DNA of 64,000 nt from Polaromonas sp. (GTDB taxonomy: Bacteria > Pseudomonadota > Gammaproteobacteria > Burkholderiales > Burkholderiaceae_C). Positions within the stretch are counted from its first letter, which is position 1. Each line of letters opens with the position of its first letter. The DNA is taken from contig NZ_JAAFGZ010000001.1 in the NCBI RefSeq assembly GCF_010365105.1, positions 124,001-188,000 of the forward strand. The letters are read 5' to 3'. Shown one piece after another: positions 18,719 through 27,092 of this stretch. The translations under genes were made by a program, and so were the position numbers. Below the pieces are notes generated by a model. It did no database searches. It had not been told where the DNA came from and saw only the letters and a program-made list of their open reading frames with translations.

Positions 18719-20536
18719 ATGGCTATCGCTGATACACAAGGCGCTCAAATGCGTACAACCTATTGCGGTCTGGTGACCGAAAGCCTGATGGGCCAGACGG
18801 TCAGCCTGTGCGGCTGGGTCAACCGCCGGCGCGACCATGGCGGTGTGATTTTCATCGACCTGCGCGACCGCGAAGGCTATGTGCAGGTGGTGTGCGATCC
18901 GGACCGCGCAGACATGTTCGGCATTGCCGAAGACGTGCGCAACGAGTTCTGCGTTCAAATCAAGGGCCTGGTGCGCGCACGCCCGGAAGGCACAGCCAAC
19001 GACAGCCTGAAAAGCGGCAAGGTCGAGGTGTTGTGCCACGAGCTGATCGTGTTGAACCCCAGCGTCACACCGCCGTTCCAGCTCGACGACGACAACCTGT
19101 CGGAAACCACGCGCCTGACGCACCGGGTGCTTGACCTGCGCCGTCCGTACATGCAGAACAACCTGATGCTGCGTTACCGCGTGGCCATGGAAACGCGCAA
19201 GTTCCTTGATGCCAACGGCTTCATCGACATCGAAACGCCGATGCTGACCAAGAGCACGCCCGAAGGCGCGCGCGACTATCTGGTGCCCAGCCGCGTCAAC
19301 GAAGGCATGTTTTTTGCCCTGCCGCAAAGCCCGCAGTTGTTCAAGCAACTGCTGATGGTGGCCGGTTTTGACCGCTACTACCAGATCACCAAATGCTTTC
19401 GCGATGAAGATTTGCGCGCCGACCGCCAGCCTGAATTCACGCAGATCGATATCGAAACGTCGTTCATGGGCGAGCAGGAAATCCGGGACATGTTCCAGGA
19501 CATGATGACCCGGCTGTTCAAGACAGTGCTGAACACCGACCTGGGTGAATTTCCGGTCATGGCCTATGCCGAGGCCATGCACCGCTACGGTTCGGACAAA
19601 CCCGATCTGCGCATCAGCATGGAGTTCACCGAACTGACCGATGTGATGGCCGATGTGGACTTCAAGGTCTTCAGCGCACCCGCCACCACGGCCGGTGGCC
19701 GCGTGGTCGCCTTGCGCGTTCCCGGCGGCGCTGAAATCAGCCGCAGCGAGATCGACGCCTACACCGAATTCGTCAAGATTTATGGGGCCAAGGGCCTGGC
19801 CTGGATCAAGGTCAACGACGTCACCAAAGGCCGCGAAGGCCTGCAAAGCCCGATTGTTAAAAACATTCACGATGCGGCGATTGCCGAGATCCTCAAGCGC
19901 ACGGGCGCGCAAAACGGCGACATCCTGTTCTTTGGTGCCGACAAGTCCAAGGTAGTCAACGACAGCATTGGCGCACTGCGATTGAAGGTTGGCCTCAGTG
20001 CCTTTGGCAAAAAAACCGGCTTGTTTACCAAGGGCTGGAAGCCGCTGTGGGTGGTTGACTTTCCGATGTTCGAGTATGACGAGGACGGCAAGCGCTGGAG
20101 CGCGGTGCACCATCCCTTCACTGCGCCCAAGGATGGCCATGAAGACTGGATGGACACCGACCCCGGGCGCTGCATTGCCAAGGCCTACGACATGGTGCTC
20201 AACGGCTGGGAACTGGGCGGCGGCTCGGTGCGGATTCACCGCGCCGATGTGCAGAGCAAGGTGTTCAGTGCGCTGAACATTGGCCCTGAAGAAGCGCAGC
20301 TGAAGTTCGGCTTCCTGCTCGATGCCCTGCAGTATGGCGCCCCGCCGCACGGTGGCCTGGCCTTTGGCCTGGACCGCATCGTCACCATGATGACCGGCGC
20401 CGAGTCGATCCGCGACGTGATTGCATTCCCGAAGACCCAGCGCGCGCAGTGCCTGCTGACCCATGCGCCCAGCCCCGTCGATGAAAAGCAGTTGCGCGAA
20501 CTGCATATTCGCCTGCGCAATCCAATGCCGCTGTGA
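18719..20536 (+). CDS. aspS: Aspartyl-tRNA synthetase
   Basis: Charges tRNA-Asp with aspartate; in many beta-proteobacteria the enzyme is non-discriminating and also charges tRNA-Asn. 605 residues. The anticodon-binding OB domain is [23 protein letters not shown], motif 2 [18 protein letters not shown], the bacterial insertion domain lies in the middle, and motif 3 is [17 protein letters not shown] 18719 yields [17 protein letters not shown]; the ATG at 18749 (MRTTYCG) matches the E. coli start and cannot be excluded. An intrinsic terminator follows at 20566-20596. Confidence 0.97.
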   Translation: MAIADTQGAQMRTTYCGLVTESLMGQTVSLCGWVNRRRDHGGVIFIDLRDREGYVQVVCDPDRADMFGIAEDVRNEFCVQIKGLVRARPEGTANDSLKSGKVEVLCHELIVLNPSVTPPFQLDDDNLSETTRLTHRVLDLRRPYMQNNLMLRYRVAMETRKFLDANGFIDIETPMLTKSTPEGARDYLVPSRVNEGMFFALPQSPQLFKQLLMVAGFDRYYQITKCFRDEDLRADRQPEFTQIDIETSFMGEQEIRDMFQDMMTRLFKTVLNTDLGEFPVMAYAEAMHRYGSDKPDLRISMEFTELTDVMADVDFKVFSAPATTAGGRVVALRVPGGAEISRSEIDAYTEFVKIYGAKGLAWIKVNDVTKGREGLQSPIVKNIHDAAIAEILKRTGAQNGDILFFGADKSKVVNDSIGALRLKVGLSAFGKKTGLFTKGWKPLWVVDFPMFEYDEDGKRWSAVHHPFTAPKDGHEDWMDTDPGRCIAKAYDMVLNGWELGGGSVRIHRADVQSKVFSALNIGPEEAQLKFGFLLDALQYGAPPHGGLAFGLDRIVTMMTGAESIRDVIAFPKTQRAQCLLTHAPSPVDEKQLRELHIRLRNPMPL

Positions 20537-20565
20537 ACGCGCTCACCAGCAGGTAAGCAACCGTC

Positions 20566-20596
20566 AAAAAGGGCACCTAAAGGGTGCCCCTTTTTG
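20566..20596 (+). terminator. Intrinsic terminator after aspS
   Basis: GGGCACC (20571-20577) pairs with GGTGCCC (20583-20589), with flanking A5 and T5 tracts: AAAAAGGGCACC, short loop, GGGTGCCCCTTTTTG. The symmetrical A/T flanks suit bidirectional use, ending aspS and the convergent universal stress gene. Confidence 0.92.
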
Positions 20597-20691
20597 TTTT
20601 CCGAGTCTGTTTTCTGCTGGCTGGATGGTGATCAATGCAGAGCGCTCGGCAGCGCATGTTGAACGCAGGCTACGGTTTTGTCAAAGTCGGC

Positions 20692-21135
20692 TCAACGCAG
20701 GACCAAAACCGGCACGGTGCTGTGCGTCAACACATGCTGGGTTTCGCTGCCCAGCAGCACCCGCTTGATGCCTTTTCGCCCATGCGAAGCCATGACGACA
20801 AGGTCGCACCCATGTTTGGTGGCTGCGGACATGATGGACTCGGCCACCAGGTCGGACTGCGCAACGACCGCCCTGGCCGTGACACCTTGCGCCATGGCTT
20901 GTTCTTGCACTCCATCGACAACCGCCTGGCCCTTGTCGCTCCACTGTTTTTCGGTACGGGCAATGTCATCCACCGAAATAGTGATGCCACCTTCAAAGTA
21001 ACTCACCGGGTAGCGCGGCACGACATACAGTGCGACCAGTTCGGCGCCTATGGCTGCTGCCAGTTCAATGGCACTGCGCACAGCGGTCTGTGAAAGATCC
21101 GAACCGTCGGTGGCGACAAGAATTCGCTTGTACAT
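20692..21135 (-). CDS. Universal stress protein (UspA family)
   Basis: 147-residue single UspA domain. It begins MYKRILVATDGSDLSQTAV and ends STVPVLVLR. The nucleotide-binding stretch MASHGRKGIKRVLLGSET fits the ATP-binding type (G-x9-G-S), with Ala in place of the first Gly. Such proteins support survival under stress, often anaerobiosis or starvation. ATG 21135 has a strong ribosome site (TTGGAGAAG). An FNR/Anr-like box lies at 21195-21208, 66 bases upstream, placed well for activation at low oxygen. It is convergent with aspS. Confidence 0.94.
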   Translation of the reverse strand: MYKRILVATDGSDLSQTAVRSAIELAAAIGAELVALYVVPRYPVSYFEGGITISVDDIARTEKQWSDKGQAVVDGVQEQAMAQGVTARAVVAQSDLVAESIMSAATKHGCDLVVMASHGRKGIKRVLLGSETQHVLTHSTVPVLVLR

Positions 21136-21194
21136 GATGACTTCTCCAATTTAGCTACAAAGTTTCAGCGTAGGTGTATGGCGGCCTGCCGGTC

Positions 21195-21208
21195 TTGATT
21201 CAAGTCAA
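21195..21208. promoter_or_regulatory. FNR/Anr-like binding site upstream of usp
   Basis: TTGATTCAAGTCAA matches TTGAT-N4-ATCAA at all but one half-site base. Its centre is 66 bases from the usp start. A class II site (-41.5) would place the transcript start about 25 bases before the ATG, with CATACA near the -10 position on the minus strand. Confidence 0.65.
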
Positions 21209-21325
21209 GCTCCATAACCGCTTCAACCATCTTATACCGTGAAAAGTTTCGCCAAACCCATGCCGAATAGCCAGCGTTGAACCCGTTGGACGGGCATCTG
21301 CAGCATGCAGGAAAGCTAGCGTTTT

Positions 21326-21380
21326 TGCTATTTTATTAATAGCTGCCAGCACACGCACAGTCAGCGCAAAAGACGTTTTC
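21326..21380 (+). repeat. Repeat family B copy, intergenic
   Basis: Starts TGCTATTTTATTAATAGCTG, then CCAGC and a GTCAGCGCAAAA block. The head and the AGCTGC core match the copies at 33009 and 34590; the tail is diverged. Confidence 0.6.
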
Positions 21381-21662
21381 CATGCAAAAAGTTGTTTGTT
21401 GATGAGCGTCCATGCGTTTTAGCAGTTTTTCATGCAAAAGCTAGCTGAACTGGGTAGCAAAGTCTGTAACCGCAATAACGTTTTGTAGATAAGCCCTGCT
21501 ATTAAGCGAACTGCATTCCCATTTGCTTTAAGGTCATTCCACAAGCAGACAAAAAGATGTGCGTTTGCCCTTGTGTCTTCAGGCGCGGCCATCAGCAATG
21601 CCTTGAAAGTCAGCGCATCGCCTGATGTTCAGACTGACCATAAGAAATCTTCCGGAGGAACC

Positions 21663-22487
21663 ATGAAAAGCCAGATGCATTTTCAGATCGATTCAAAAGG
21701 AGCGTTAGGCTTAGGGGACAAGCGGCCAGCCAGTTATCAGTTTCGCGGCCTGGCGCCTTTCCCTGAAGGGTTCATGCTCAACATCCCGCTGGAGTCGGCT
21801 GAAACCGCACCGTTTTTGGAAGATCGGCGGGCTTTTGCCATTGCAGCGCAGGCTATTCGCGAAGAGGAAAAAGCCCGCCTGGCCCGAGAGTTGCACGATG
21901 AGCTCGCGCAGTCATTGACGGCGCTGAAGATGGACACGATCTGGGTTCGCGACCACGCTTCATCTGTTCCCAGGATGGTGACCGACAAACTGACCGAGAT
22001 GGTGGAAATGCTTGACCGCACGGTGGCTGCAACGCGCCGGATGGCTGCCGATCTGCGGCCGCTGATGCTCGATGACCTGGGTCTGGTGCCGGCCATCGAA
22101 TGGCTTGCAAGCAGTTTCATGCAGCGCTGCGGCGTGCCCTGCACGCTTTCGGTCAACGACGAACTGGAGCTTGAGTTGCCCGAACCCTACGCAACGGCCG
22201 TGTTCCGGATCGTTCAGGAGTCGCTCAACAACATTGCCAAGCATGCGGCGGCCTCGCAGGTCATCGTCACGCTGGACAAGACCCTGAATACGGTGAGGCT
22301 GCGAGTGCAGGATGATGGTTGCGGATTCTTTTCGGATGGCGCGCGCAAGCCCCAGTCGCTCGGGCTCCTGGGGCTGCGCGAGCGGGCGAAACTCCTTGGG
22401 GGAAGCGTTGTCATCCGCAGTGCGCGGGGGCAGGGAACCACCGTCGAGGTCAGTATTCCCATGGACCCGATGGGAGTTTCTCAATGA
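21663..22487 (+). CDS. Soluble NarL/DegS-type sensor histidine kinase
   Basis: 274 residues with no membrane helix and no recognisable sensor domain. The HisKA_3 dimerisation domain carries the phospho-acceptor in ARELHDELAQSLTALKMD (near residue 78), and the HATPase_c domain has QESLNNIAKHA (N box), DDGCGF (G1) and LGLLGLRERAKLLGG (G2). The ATG at 21663 follows a strong ribosome site (CCGGAGGAACC); a longer frame from 21573 lacks one. It overlaps its response regulator by four bases (ATGA), so the two form a pair. With only about 60 residues before the HisKA_3 domain, the signal may come through a partner protein. The stimulus is unknown. Confidence 0.93.
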   Translation: MKSQMHFQIDSKGALGLGDKRPASYQFRGLAPFPEGFMLNIPLESAETAPFLEDRRAFAIAAQAIREEEKARLARELHDELAQSLTALKMDTIWVRDHASSVPRMVTDKLTEMVEMLDRTVAATRRMAADLRPLMLDDLGLVPAIEWLASSFMQRCGVPCTLSVNDELELELPEPYATAVFRIVQESLNNIAKHAAASQVIVTLDKTLNTVRLRVQDDGCGFFSDGARKPQSLGLLGLRERAKLLGGSVVIRSARGQGTTVEVSIPMDPMGVSQ

Positions 22488-23128
22488 TCAGGATCGTCAT
22501 CGCCGATGACCATGCCATTGTGAGAGAGGGCCTCAAGCGCATCGTCACCTCGGCGGAAGACATGACCGTGGTAGGTGAAGCATCGAACGGAACGGAGGTC
22601 ATGCGCCAGGTGCGCGAGTCTGATTTCGATGTCCTGGTTCTTGACTTGTCCATGCCGGGCCGAAGCGGAATGGAACTGATCAAGCTGGTGCGTTGCGAAA
22701 AACCAAAACTCCGCATTCTTGTGCTCAGCATGCATGAAGAACTGCAGTACGCCGTTCGCTCGATCAAGTCCGGCGCCAGCGGCTACCTGACCAAGGAAAG
22801 TGCGCCGACGCAACTGATGCAGGTACTGCGCAAGATTGCAGCAGGCGGCGCCTTCATAAGCACCGGGGTTGCCGAGCAACTGGCACTCGGCTCCATGCTG
22901 GGATCCACCTCGGCAGCGCATGAAAGGCTGACGGACCGGGAGTTCGAGGTCTTCCGTTTGATCGCCATCGGCATGTCCGTCACCGATATCGCGGGGCGGC
23001 TGAACCTTTCGGCCAAAACCATCAGCACGCATAAAGCCAATCTCATGCAGAAGATGAATCTGCAAAACCAGAGTGAACTGATTCGTTACGCCATCAAGCA
23101 TGGCGTGACCGAGCCGCTGGAGCCCTGA
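22484..23128 (+). CDS. NarL/FixJ-family response regulator
   Basis: 214 residues. Receiver domain 1-120 with acidic pocket DD (8-9), phospho-acceptor Asp54 in VLVLDLSMPGRSG, Ser/Thr switch region ILVLSMHEE and Lys in YLTKESAP. The C-terminal LuxR-type helix-turn-helix is LTDREFEVFRLIAIGMSVTDIAGRLN then LSAKTISTHKANLMQKMN. Start ATG 22484 overlaps the kinase stop. It is expected to be a DNA-binding activator controlled by the adjacent kinase; its targets cannot be inferred. Confidence 0.95.
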   Translation: MIRIVIADDHAIVREGLKRIVTSAEDMTVVGEASNGTEVMRQVRESDFDVLVLDLSMPGRSGMELIKLVRCEKPKLRILVLSMHEELQYAVRSIKSGASGYLTKESAPTQLMQVLRKIAAGGAFISTGVAEQLALGSMLGSTSAAHERLTDREFEVFRLIAIGMSVTDIAGRLNLSAKTISTHKANLMQKMNLQNQSELIRYAIKHGVTEPLEP

Positions 23129-23309
23129 AGCGATTTGAAGCGGCGTGCCGTCCATGCGCGGTGCTGATGCATCCTTTTCATACTCTCCGGGCAGCCGGGA
23201 TTGGCTGATGAATGGTCGGCGCAGGCCCTTGACACATCCAGAATTTTCCGATGCTGCTTGTCAGGCAACGCGTATGGCGTGCCCCATGGAGAGGCGGCAA
23301 AGTAGCGCA

Positions 23310-23699
23310 ATGGCCCAGGAAAATGCATCGTTGAGAATTTTCATTGCAGACGATTCGCTTCTCATACGCGAGCGCGTGGCGTCGATGCTCGGAGCCAGCG
23401 CCATGACCGTCGTCGGCCAGGCTGAAACACCCCAGGATTCAATCGAGGGCATTCTTGCTGCTTACCCTGATGTGGTGGTGCTGGACGTTCAACTCGTCGG
23501 CGGGTCTGGCCTGCAGGTTTTGCGGGCCATTCGCCATGCCGCGCCCGACATTGCATTTGTGATCTTCAGCAACAGTTCGGACCCGATCTATCGAAAATGC
23601 TACCTGGGTGCCGGTGCCGAGGATTTCCTGGACAAGACCTACCAATTTGATCAGCTCGCGAAAGCAGTACTTGATGCCTCTCAGCATGCCGACTGTTGA
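23310..23699 (+). CDS. Single-domain response regulator (receiver only)
   Basis: 129 residues covering only a receiver domain: acidic pair DD at 14-15, phospho-acceptor Asp59 in VVVLDVQLVGGSG, switch Ser in FVIFSNSSD and the conserved Lys in FLDKTYQFD. There is no output domain, so it may act as a phosphate sink, a CheY-like effector or an adaptor in the same pathway as the pair upstream. The start is uncertain: ATG 23310 begins just before the domain, while in-frame starts reach back to 23145 and would add a tail unlike any domain. It follows the NarL-type regulator by 181 bases on the same strand. Confidence 0.87.
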   Translation: MAQENASLRIFIADDSLLIRERVASMLGASAMTVVGQAETPQDSIEGILAAYPDVVVLDVQLVGGSGLQVLRAIRHAAPDIAFVIFSNSSDPIYRKCYLGAGAEDFLDKTYQFDQLAKAVLDASQHADC

Positions 23700-23867
23700 G
23701 ATTTTTCAGCGCCAGTCGAAGGACCGTTTGCCATGTCCGCCGTTTTCGCAACGCAAGCTTTCATTGAACAGTGATTGATACTGCCAGGATTCCCGAATGG
23801 TCAAGCCAGCTTCATTGGTAGTTCCGTCGGGTTTTGGTGAAAAAATTTCGAGTTTGCTGGCAGGCTT

Positions 23868-24077
23868 CTAGAATTTGCTGAAGGCTTTTTCCGCTCGTTC
23901 TTTGGCATTGCCAGTCAACAAGTGCTCGAACCTTGCCATCATTTCAATCTGCGATTGCAGCCCTGTCATGGCAAGCTGTTGACAATAGTTGAGGGAGCTT
24001 TCCATAAAAGAATTCATCAGATCGGTTTGGATTTCCAGCAGGTTTGCGGAAAAAGGGCGAAATATTTTCACGGTCAT
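23868..24077 (-). CDS. Small phasin-like protein
   Basis: 69 residues, MTVKIFRPFSANLLEIQTDL to KERAEKAFSKF, a probably helical amphipathic peptide with aromatic and Met/Leu spacing and an Ala/Glu/Lys end as in phasin-related proteins that coat polyhydroxyalkanoate granules. The match is a resemblance, not a proven family hit, and the protein is shorter than usual phasins. ATG 24077 has a ribosome site AAGGA about 10 bases upstream; a longer frame to 24173 looks non-coding. phaC at the end of this window shows that the organism makes PHA. It is divergent from the tRNA gene. Confidence 0.55.
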   Translation of the reverse strand: MTVKIFRPFSANLLEIQTDLMNSFMESSLNYCQQLAMTGLQSQIEMMARFEHLLTGNAKERAEKAFSKF

Positions 24078-24334
24078 GAAGCGTGTCCTTGAATGGTGGA
24101 AGCAAAGAAGAACCGTTGAAGGTGCGAGACCATTGTGTGATCTGGTTGTTACGCACTTTTTGATCTGGCGCAAGCCCTGCGCTGTTCACGGCTAAACCCA
24201 AGTAATCAACATCCCATTTGTTTGAAAACCGAAAAACCTGGCGCGTAGACATTTTTGACAACGCCGGAATTGCCGGCATCAGCCGGAATTTATCTTCTTG
24301 CCTGGAATTGATCAATCAGGGTTAATAACTGCGC

Positions 24335-24340
24335 TATAAT
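24335..24340 (+). promoter_or_regulatory. -10 element of tRNA-Arg
   Basis: TATAAT, 10 bases before the tRNA 5' end. A TTGATC at 24308-24313 is the best -35 candidate, but the 21-base spacer is long. Confidence 0.65.
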
Positions 24341-24350
24341 TTGAAGCTTG

Positions 24351-24427
24351 GCGGCTGTAGCTCAGTTGGATAGAGTACTTGGCTACGAACCAAGGGGTCG
24401 TGGGTTCAATTCCTGCCAGCCGCACCA
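24351..24427 (+). tRNA. tRNA-Arg (anticodon ACG)
   Basis: 77-base cloverleaf with encoded CCA. The acceptor stem GCGGCTG pairs with CAGCCGC, the anticodon stem is CTTGG/CCAAG, the loop CTACGAA gives anticodon ACG (24385-24387), and the T loop is TTCAATT. ACG is normally modified to ICG and reads CGU, CGC and CGA. tRNA-Arg genes are common integration targets, and accessory DNA begins soon after it, but no repeat of the 3' end was found downstream. Confidence 0.97.
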
Positions 24428-24435
24428 TATGAAAC

Positions 24436-24467
24436 AAGGACTTAGAGTCGAAAAGCTCTAAGTCCTT
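24436..24467 (+). terminator. Intrinsic terminator after tRNA-Arg
   Basis: AAGGACTTAGAG pairs with CTCTAAGTCCTT around TCGAAAAG, followed by TCTTCTTTTC. It marks the end of the tRNA transcript. Confidence 0.88.
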
Positions 24468-25511
24468 TCTTCTTTTCAGAATCGGTGTCCTAATGGTCCC
24501 CTAAAAATCTTTGGATTGCTGCGGTTGCTGGCGGACATTGATCAATAAAACGCACGCCTTTGAGAAGGTGCAGGCAGGCATCTCAACTTGAGATAAGGCT
24601 GAGTTTCCAAAGATAGTGTGCAGGATTGAAGAGCGCACACGCCATGGCGAGCGATTCTCTCGTAGATCGCCGTAAGGTTGACAACAATTTCTAACCCTGG
24701 ATTCTGCATTCTGGCCCGATGACTACAAATGTCGGACCGCTTCAGACTGGAAGGAGTCAGTGGCCGGCAGCGGTTGGCTGGCAGTAATGGGCCCAGAGCA
24801 GAAGTTCAGTCTGCACGAAACCGAACCTTCAGTGATGTTTGCGCCGGCTACAAAGTGCGCGACCTCCATCCCGGTTGCAACCATTCGTGTGAGCTGCCCC
24901 AGACCAACGCGAAGCCTGCCCGCAAGAGAAATGGCAGACCATCCAACTGGCGGATGCCGGCGTCCATAGGCAAACACAATATTGCATCCGATCGGATTCT
25001 CGCTGTCGAGCTCACAGATACAGCGCTTGCGAAGCGAGCTGGGCCAGCATGAAAGCCAGGAAGGACGGCACGCAGGCGATATGACGGTTCACGCTGCATG
25101 GCAGACCCCCAGCAAATCCTCATCAGGGCTTGTTAAGTACATCGCCACGGCGGTAAGTCGAATATGCACTTATGAATTTTTGATTGCCAGCATCCAGACG
25201 GCGACTAATAAATCCAAAAATAGGCGTTTGATAATTGAAGGGAGATCATGCCGCACCAAATTGGTGCAACATATTTGCATCAAAACGGCCTGCACTTGCC
25301 AAAAAACGAAAAATCAGTCGGTATAGTTGTATTTAACCCAAAAAGGGAATGTCAAGCGTACGATAAAAAATCGCAGGCTTAAATCTCGTTGGGTCAATGC
25401 GCCTTTTACAGAGGCAGGGTGCTGCTCGTCCAGGAATTAGATGCTCCAAGGGACTTGCAGTTACTCGCTCAGCGAAGGGAAAATATATAAAAGCGCTGAA
25501 AAGGCTATTTT
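24468..25511. other. Low-GC region without a recognisable gene
   Basis: About 1 kb between the tRNA terminator and the AlpA-like gene. GC is clearly lower than in the core genes. Short open frames exist on both strands (for example 24729-25052 plus, 24723-24977 minus), but none has a ribosome site, a family motif or a stable composition. No tyrosine recombinase motif was found. It may be the decayed end of an integrated element. Confidence 0.6.
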
Positions 25512-25814
25512 ATGAATGATAGTTTAGCTCAAAAATATCCCACCGGCAATGGAATTTCTGTCGTTACTCATTTTGCCGATTTGTGGCGTCGCCGAGAGGT
25601 CCTGAAGCGATTGGGGATTGAGAAAAGCCACTGGCATGACGGTATTCGAAAAGGATTTTATCCACCACCGATAAAGATAGGGGCTGCGAGCCGCTGGGGT
25701 GCCGGTGAAATCGAAGTCCTGCGTCTGGCGATTGTCAGTGGTCAGTCCGGCGATGGGCTTAAATCAACAACTGCCAGCATCGTCGCGGCACGAGTCAGTG
25801 GGCGCATATGGTAG
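25512..25814 (+). CDS. AlpA-like helix-turn-helix regulator
   Basis: 100 residues. The stretch RRREVLKRLGIEKSHWHDGI followed by FYPPPIKIGAASRWGAGEIE fits the AlpA/MerR-like phage regulator pattern (helix-turn-helix, then a PxPxKIG...RW segment). AlpA-type proteins control excision or integration genes of prophages and islands. Codon use is AT-rich compared with neighbours outside the island. An AAGG ribosome site sits seven bases before the ATG and a TATATAAAA tract lies further upstream. Its natural partner, an integrase, is not in the window. Confidence 0.75.
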   Translation: MNDSLAQKYPTGNGISVVTHFADLWRRREVLKRLGIEKSHWHDGIRKGFYPPPIKIGAASRWGAGEIEVLRLAIVSGQSGDGLKSTTASIVAARVSGRIW

Positions 25815-26692
25815 CCACAAACGTTGGAGCCAACAGTGGCTCCTTGCTTTTCGTTGGAAAGTGGAATCACGACAACGTCAAAGATTTGGTCTTCGCCGTC
25901 GCAGCCGATGTTGTCGCCAGCACCAAATGGATGTTCAACACTGGTTGGCCATCACCATTGAGCCCAATCAATACAACGAAATCGTATTTTTATGTGCATG
26001 AATTTTGTCGTGCACGAAAAAACTCCTCGGTTTCGAAATCGAAATTCTTCGTCTACGCCCCTGAGAAACACGAATGCAACGCCATTGACGGAGAATGCTT
26101 TCCTTCCAAAAATCGCGAAAAATCGGCAATTTTCGCAAGTGATTCGCACACTTGGAGAATGAATTCAACCACGAATTGGTCTCGATTTGAATGGTGTAGT
26201 CCAGCCCGGAAGATAAAAAAACGTCATCGTTTTGATCGTTATCGTGATGATTTTTCGGTGGCGAAAGTGAATTCGCTTGCCAAATTTGCTAATGGCTTAT
26301 GCTGTTTTTCGAGTTATCACAGAGGCTTTTCAGCCCGTCTAGCATCGAATTCGACGATGTTTTCGCATTCGAATATGCGTCCGATTGCGTATTTTATTTT
26401 CGGAATCGTAAGTCTTCATGCGCGGCCTACCTTGATTTTGCAAGGGCTGAGCGCGGAGTTTCACACTGATTCGGATAGTTTTGGTCACGAAAATTCCTTG
26501 ACGGAAATGCGGTTGACGATGCTTTTCCTTGTCGAAAACGTAATCGAAACGTCTTCGTGTGTAGGTGCCGCAGCAGTGAAATTTCGCTACCAACAGCAAG
26601 TACATGCTTTGTACACAGATCGGGGTTGCGGTACGCCAACCTCGCTGCGTCAACTGGCTTCTCCGGTGCTAAGTGGAGTCAACCATGGATAA
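25808..26692 (+). CDS. Doubtful open frame in a TTCG/CGAA-rich stretch
   Basis: An unbroken 294-codon frame that begins within the AlpA-like gene's last codons. The translation is rich in Ser, Phe, Asn and Lys with no recognised motif, no signal peptide and no credible ribosome site. Competing open frames exist on the minus strand (for example 26339-26653). The DNA is strongly enriched in TTCG and CGAA words and carries small inverted repeats, so the open frame may be a by-product of that composition. It is listed because it is long and uninterrupted; I lean towards non-coding. Confidence 0.2.
   Translation: MVATNVGANSGSLLFVGKWNHDNVKDLVFAVAADVVASTKWMFNTGWPSPLSPINTTKSYFYVHEFCRARKNSSVSKSKFFVYAPEKHECNAIDGECFPSKNREKSAIFASDSHTWRMNSTTNWSRFEWCSPARKIKKRHRFDRYRDDFSVAKVNSLAKFANGLCCFSSYHRGFSARLASNSTMFSHSNMRPIAYFIFGIVSLHARPTLILQGLSAEFHTDSDSFGHENSLTEMRLTMLFLVENVIETSSCVGAAAVKFRYQQQVHALYTDRGCGTPTSLRQLASPVLSGVNHG
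25830..26684. other. TTCG/CGAA-rich low-GC region upstream of the mobilisation genes
   Basis: By eye about 25 TTCG or CGAA words occur in some 700 bases, several times what base composition would give. Inverted repeats include GCGAAAA/TTTTCGC (26115-26136), TCGAATTCGA (26345-26354) and GGTTG/CAACC (26624-26641), plus a GTACA/TGTAC hairpin near 26600. It lies directly before the accessory protein and relaxase genes, the usual place for an origin of transfer. An oriT or replication-related role is inference. Confidence 0.45.
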
Positions 26693-27092
26693 ACCCACAC
26701 CGAATCAGAAAGCAAAATCTGCCCGAAAAGGGGCGGGCGTTTCGGCGTGGGTTTCGCCCGAGGTGTCGACCGCGCTCGATGCGGTTGCAAAAGCAGAAGG
26801 GGTCACCCGCGCGGAATATATCTGCCGCTGCATTTACCAGGATGAAAAAATCCAGAAACTATGGATTGAGGGCGGGAAGCCGAAGCTTTCGTCAGTCGAA
26901 CAATTCTGGCTTGCGCGGGCGTACCAGGTGGCACGCGCGGTCACCTTACTGGACAGCCTTGTTATGGGGCTTGAGGATTGCCACCTCGAAGGCTCGGCGC
27001 TGGACATGCTTTGTATGGCAGAGCAACTTTTTGCGATTCGACTTGTTCTCGAGGAGCGCTTCGCCGTTCCGACGGGAAGGAGCCTGCCATGA
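26685..27092 (+). CDS. Probable relaxosome accessory protein (MobC-like / RHH)
   Basis: 135 residues. The first half (SAWVSPEVSTALDAVAKAEGVTRAEYICRCIYQDEK) reads like a ribbon-helix-helix DNA-binding segment; the second half is helical. In mobilisable elements such a protein binds oriT and helps the relaxase. The assignment rests on this pattern and on the next gene: the stop overlaps the relaxase start (ATGATG). ATG 26685 has GGAG seven bases upstream and is preferred to the GTG at 26673. The precise family is not recognised. Confidence 0.65.
   Translation: MDKPTPNQKAKSARKGAGVSAWVSPEVSTALDAVAKAEGVTRAEYICRCIYQDEKIQKLWIEGGKPKLSSVEQFWLARAYQVARAVTLLDSLVMGLEDCHLEGSALDMLCMAEQLFAIRLVLEERFAVPTGRSLP

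Larger units (their letters stand above)
21136..21662. other. Divergent intergenic region, usp / histidine kinase
   Basis: 527 bases without a gene. It holds the FNR/Anr-like box (21195-21208), a repeat family B copy (from 21326) and two direct CATGCAAAA words (near 21380 and 21430). The kinase ribosome site CGGAGGAA ends the region. No small ORF with credible signals was seen. Confidence 0.7.

Noticed and set aside
18665..20506. 613-codon open frame on the minus strand
   Set aside because: It is antisense to aspS; the translation has no family resemblance.
24468..25511. Possible integrase remnant next to tRNA-Arg
   Set aside because: No tyrosine recombinase motif was found in any frame, and frames are short and interrupted.
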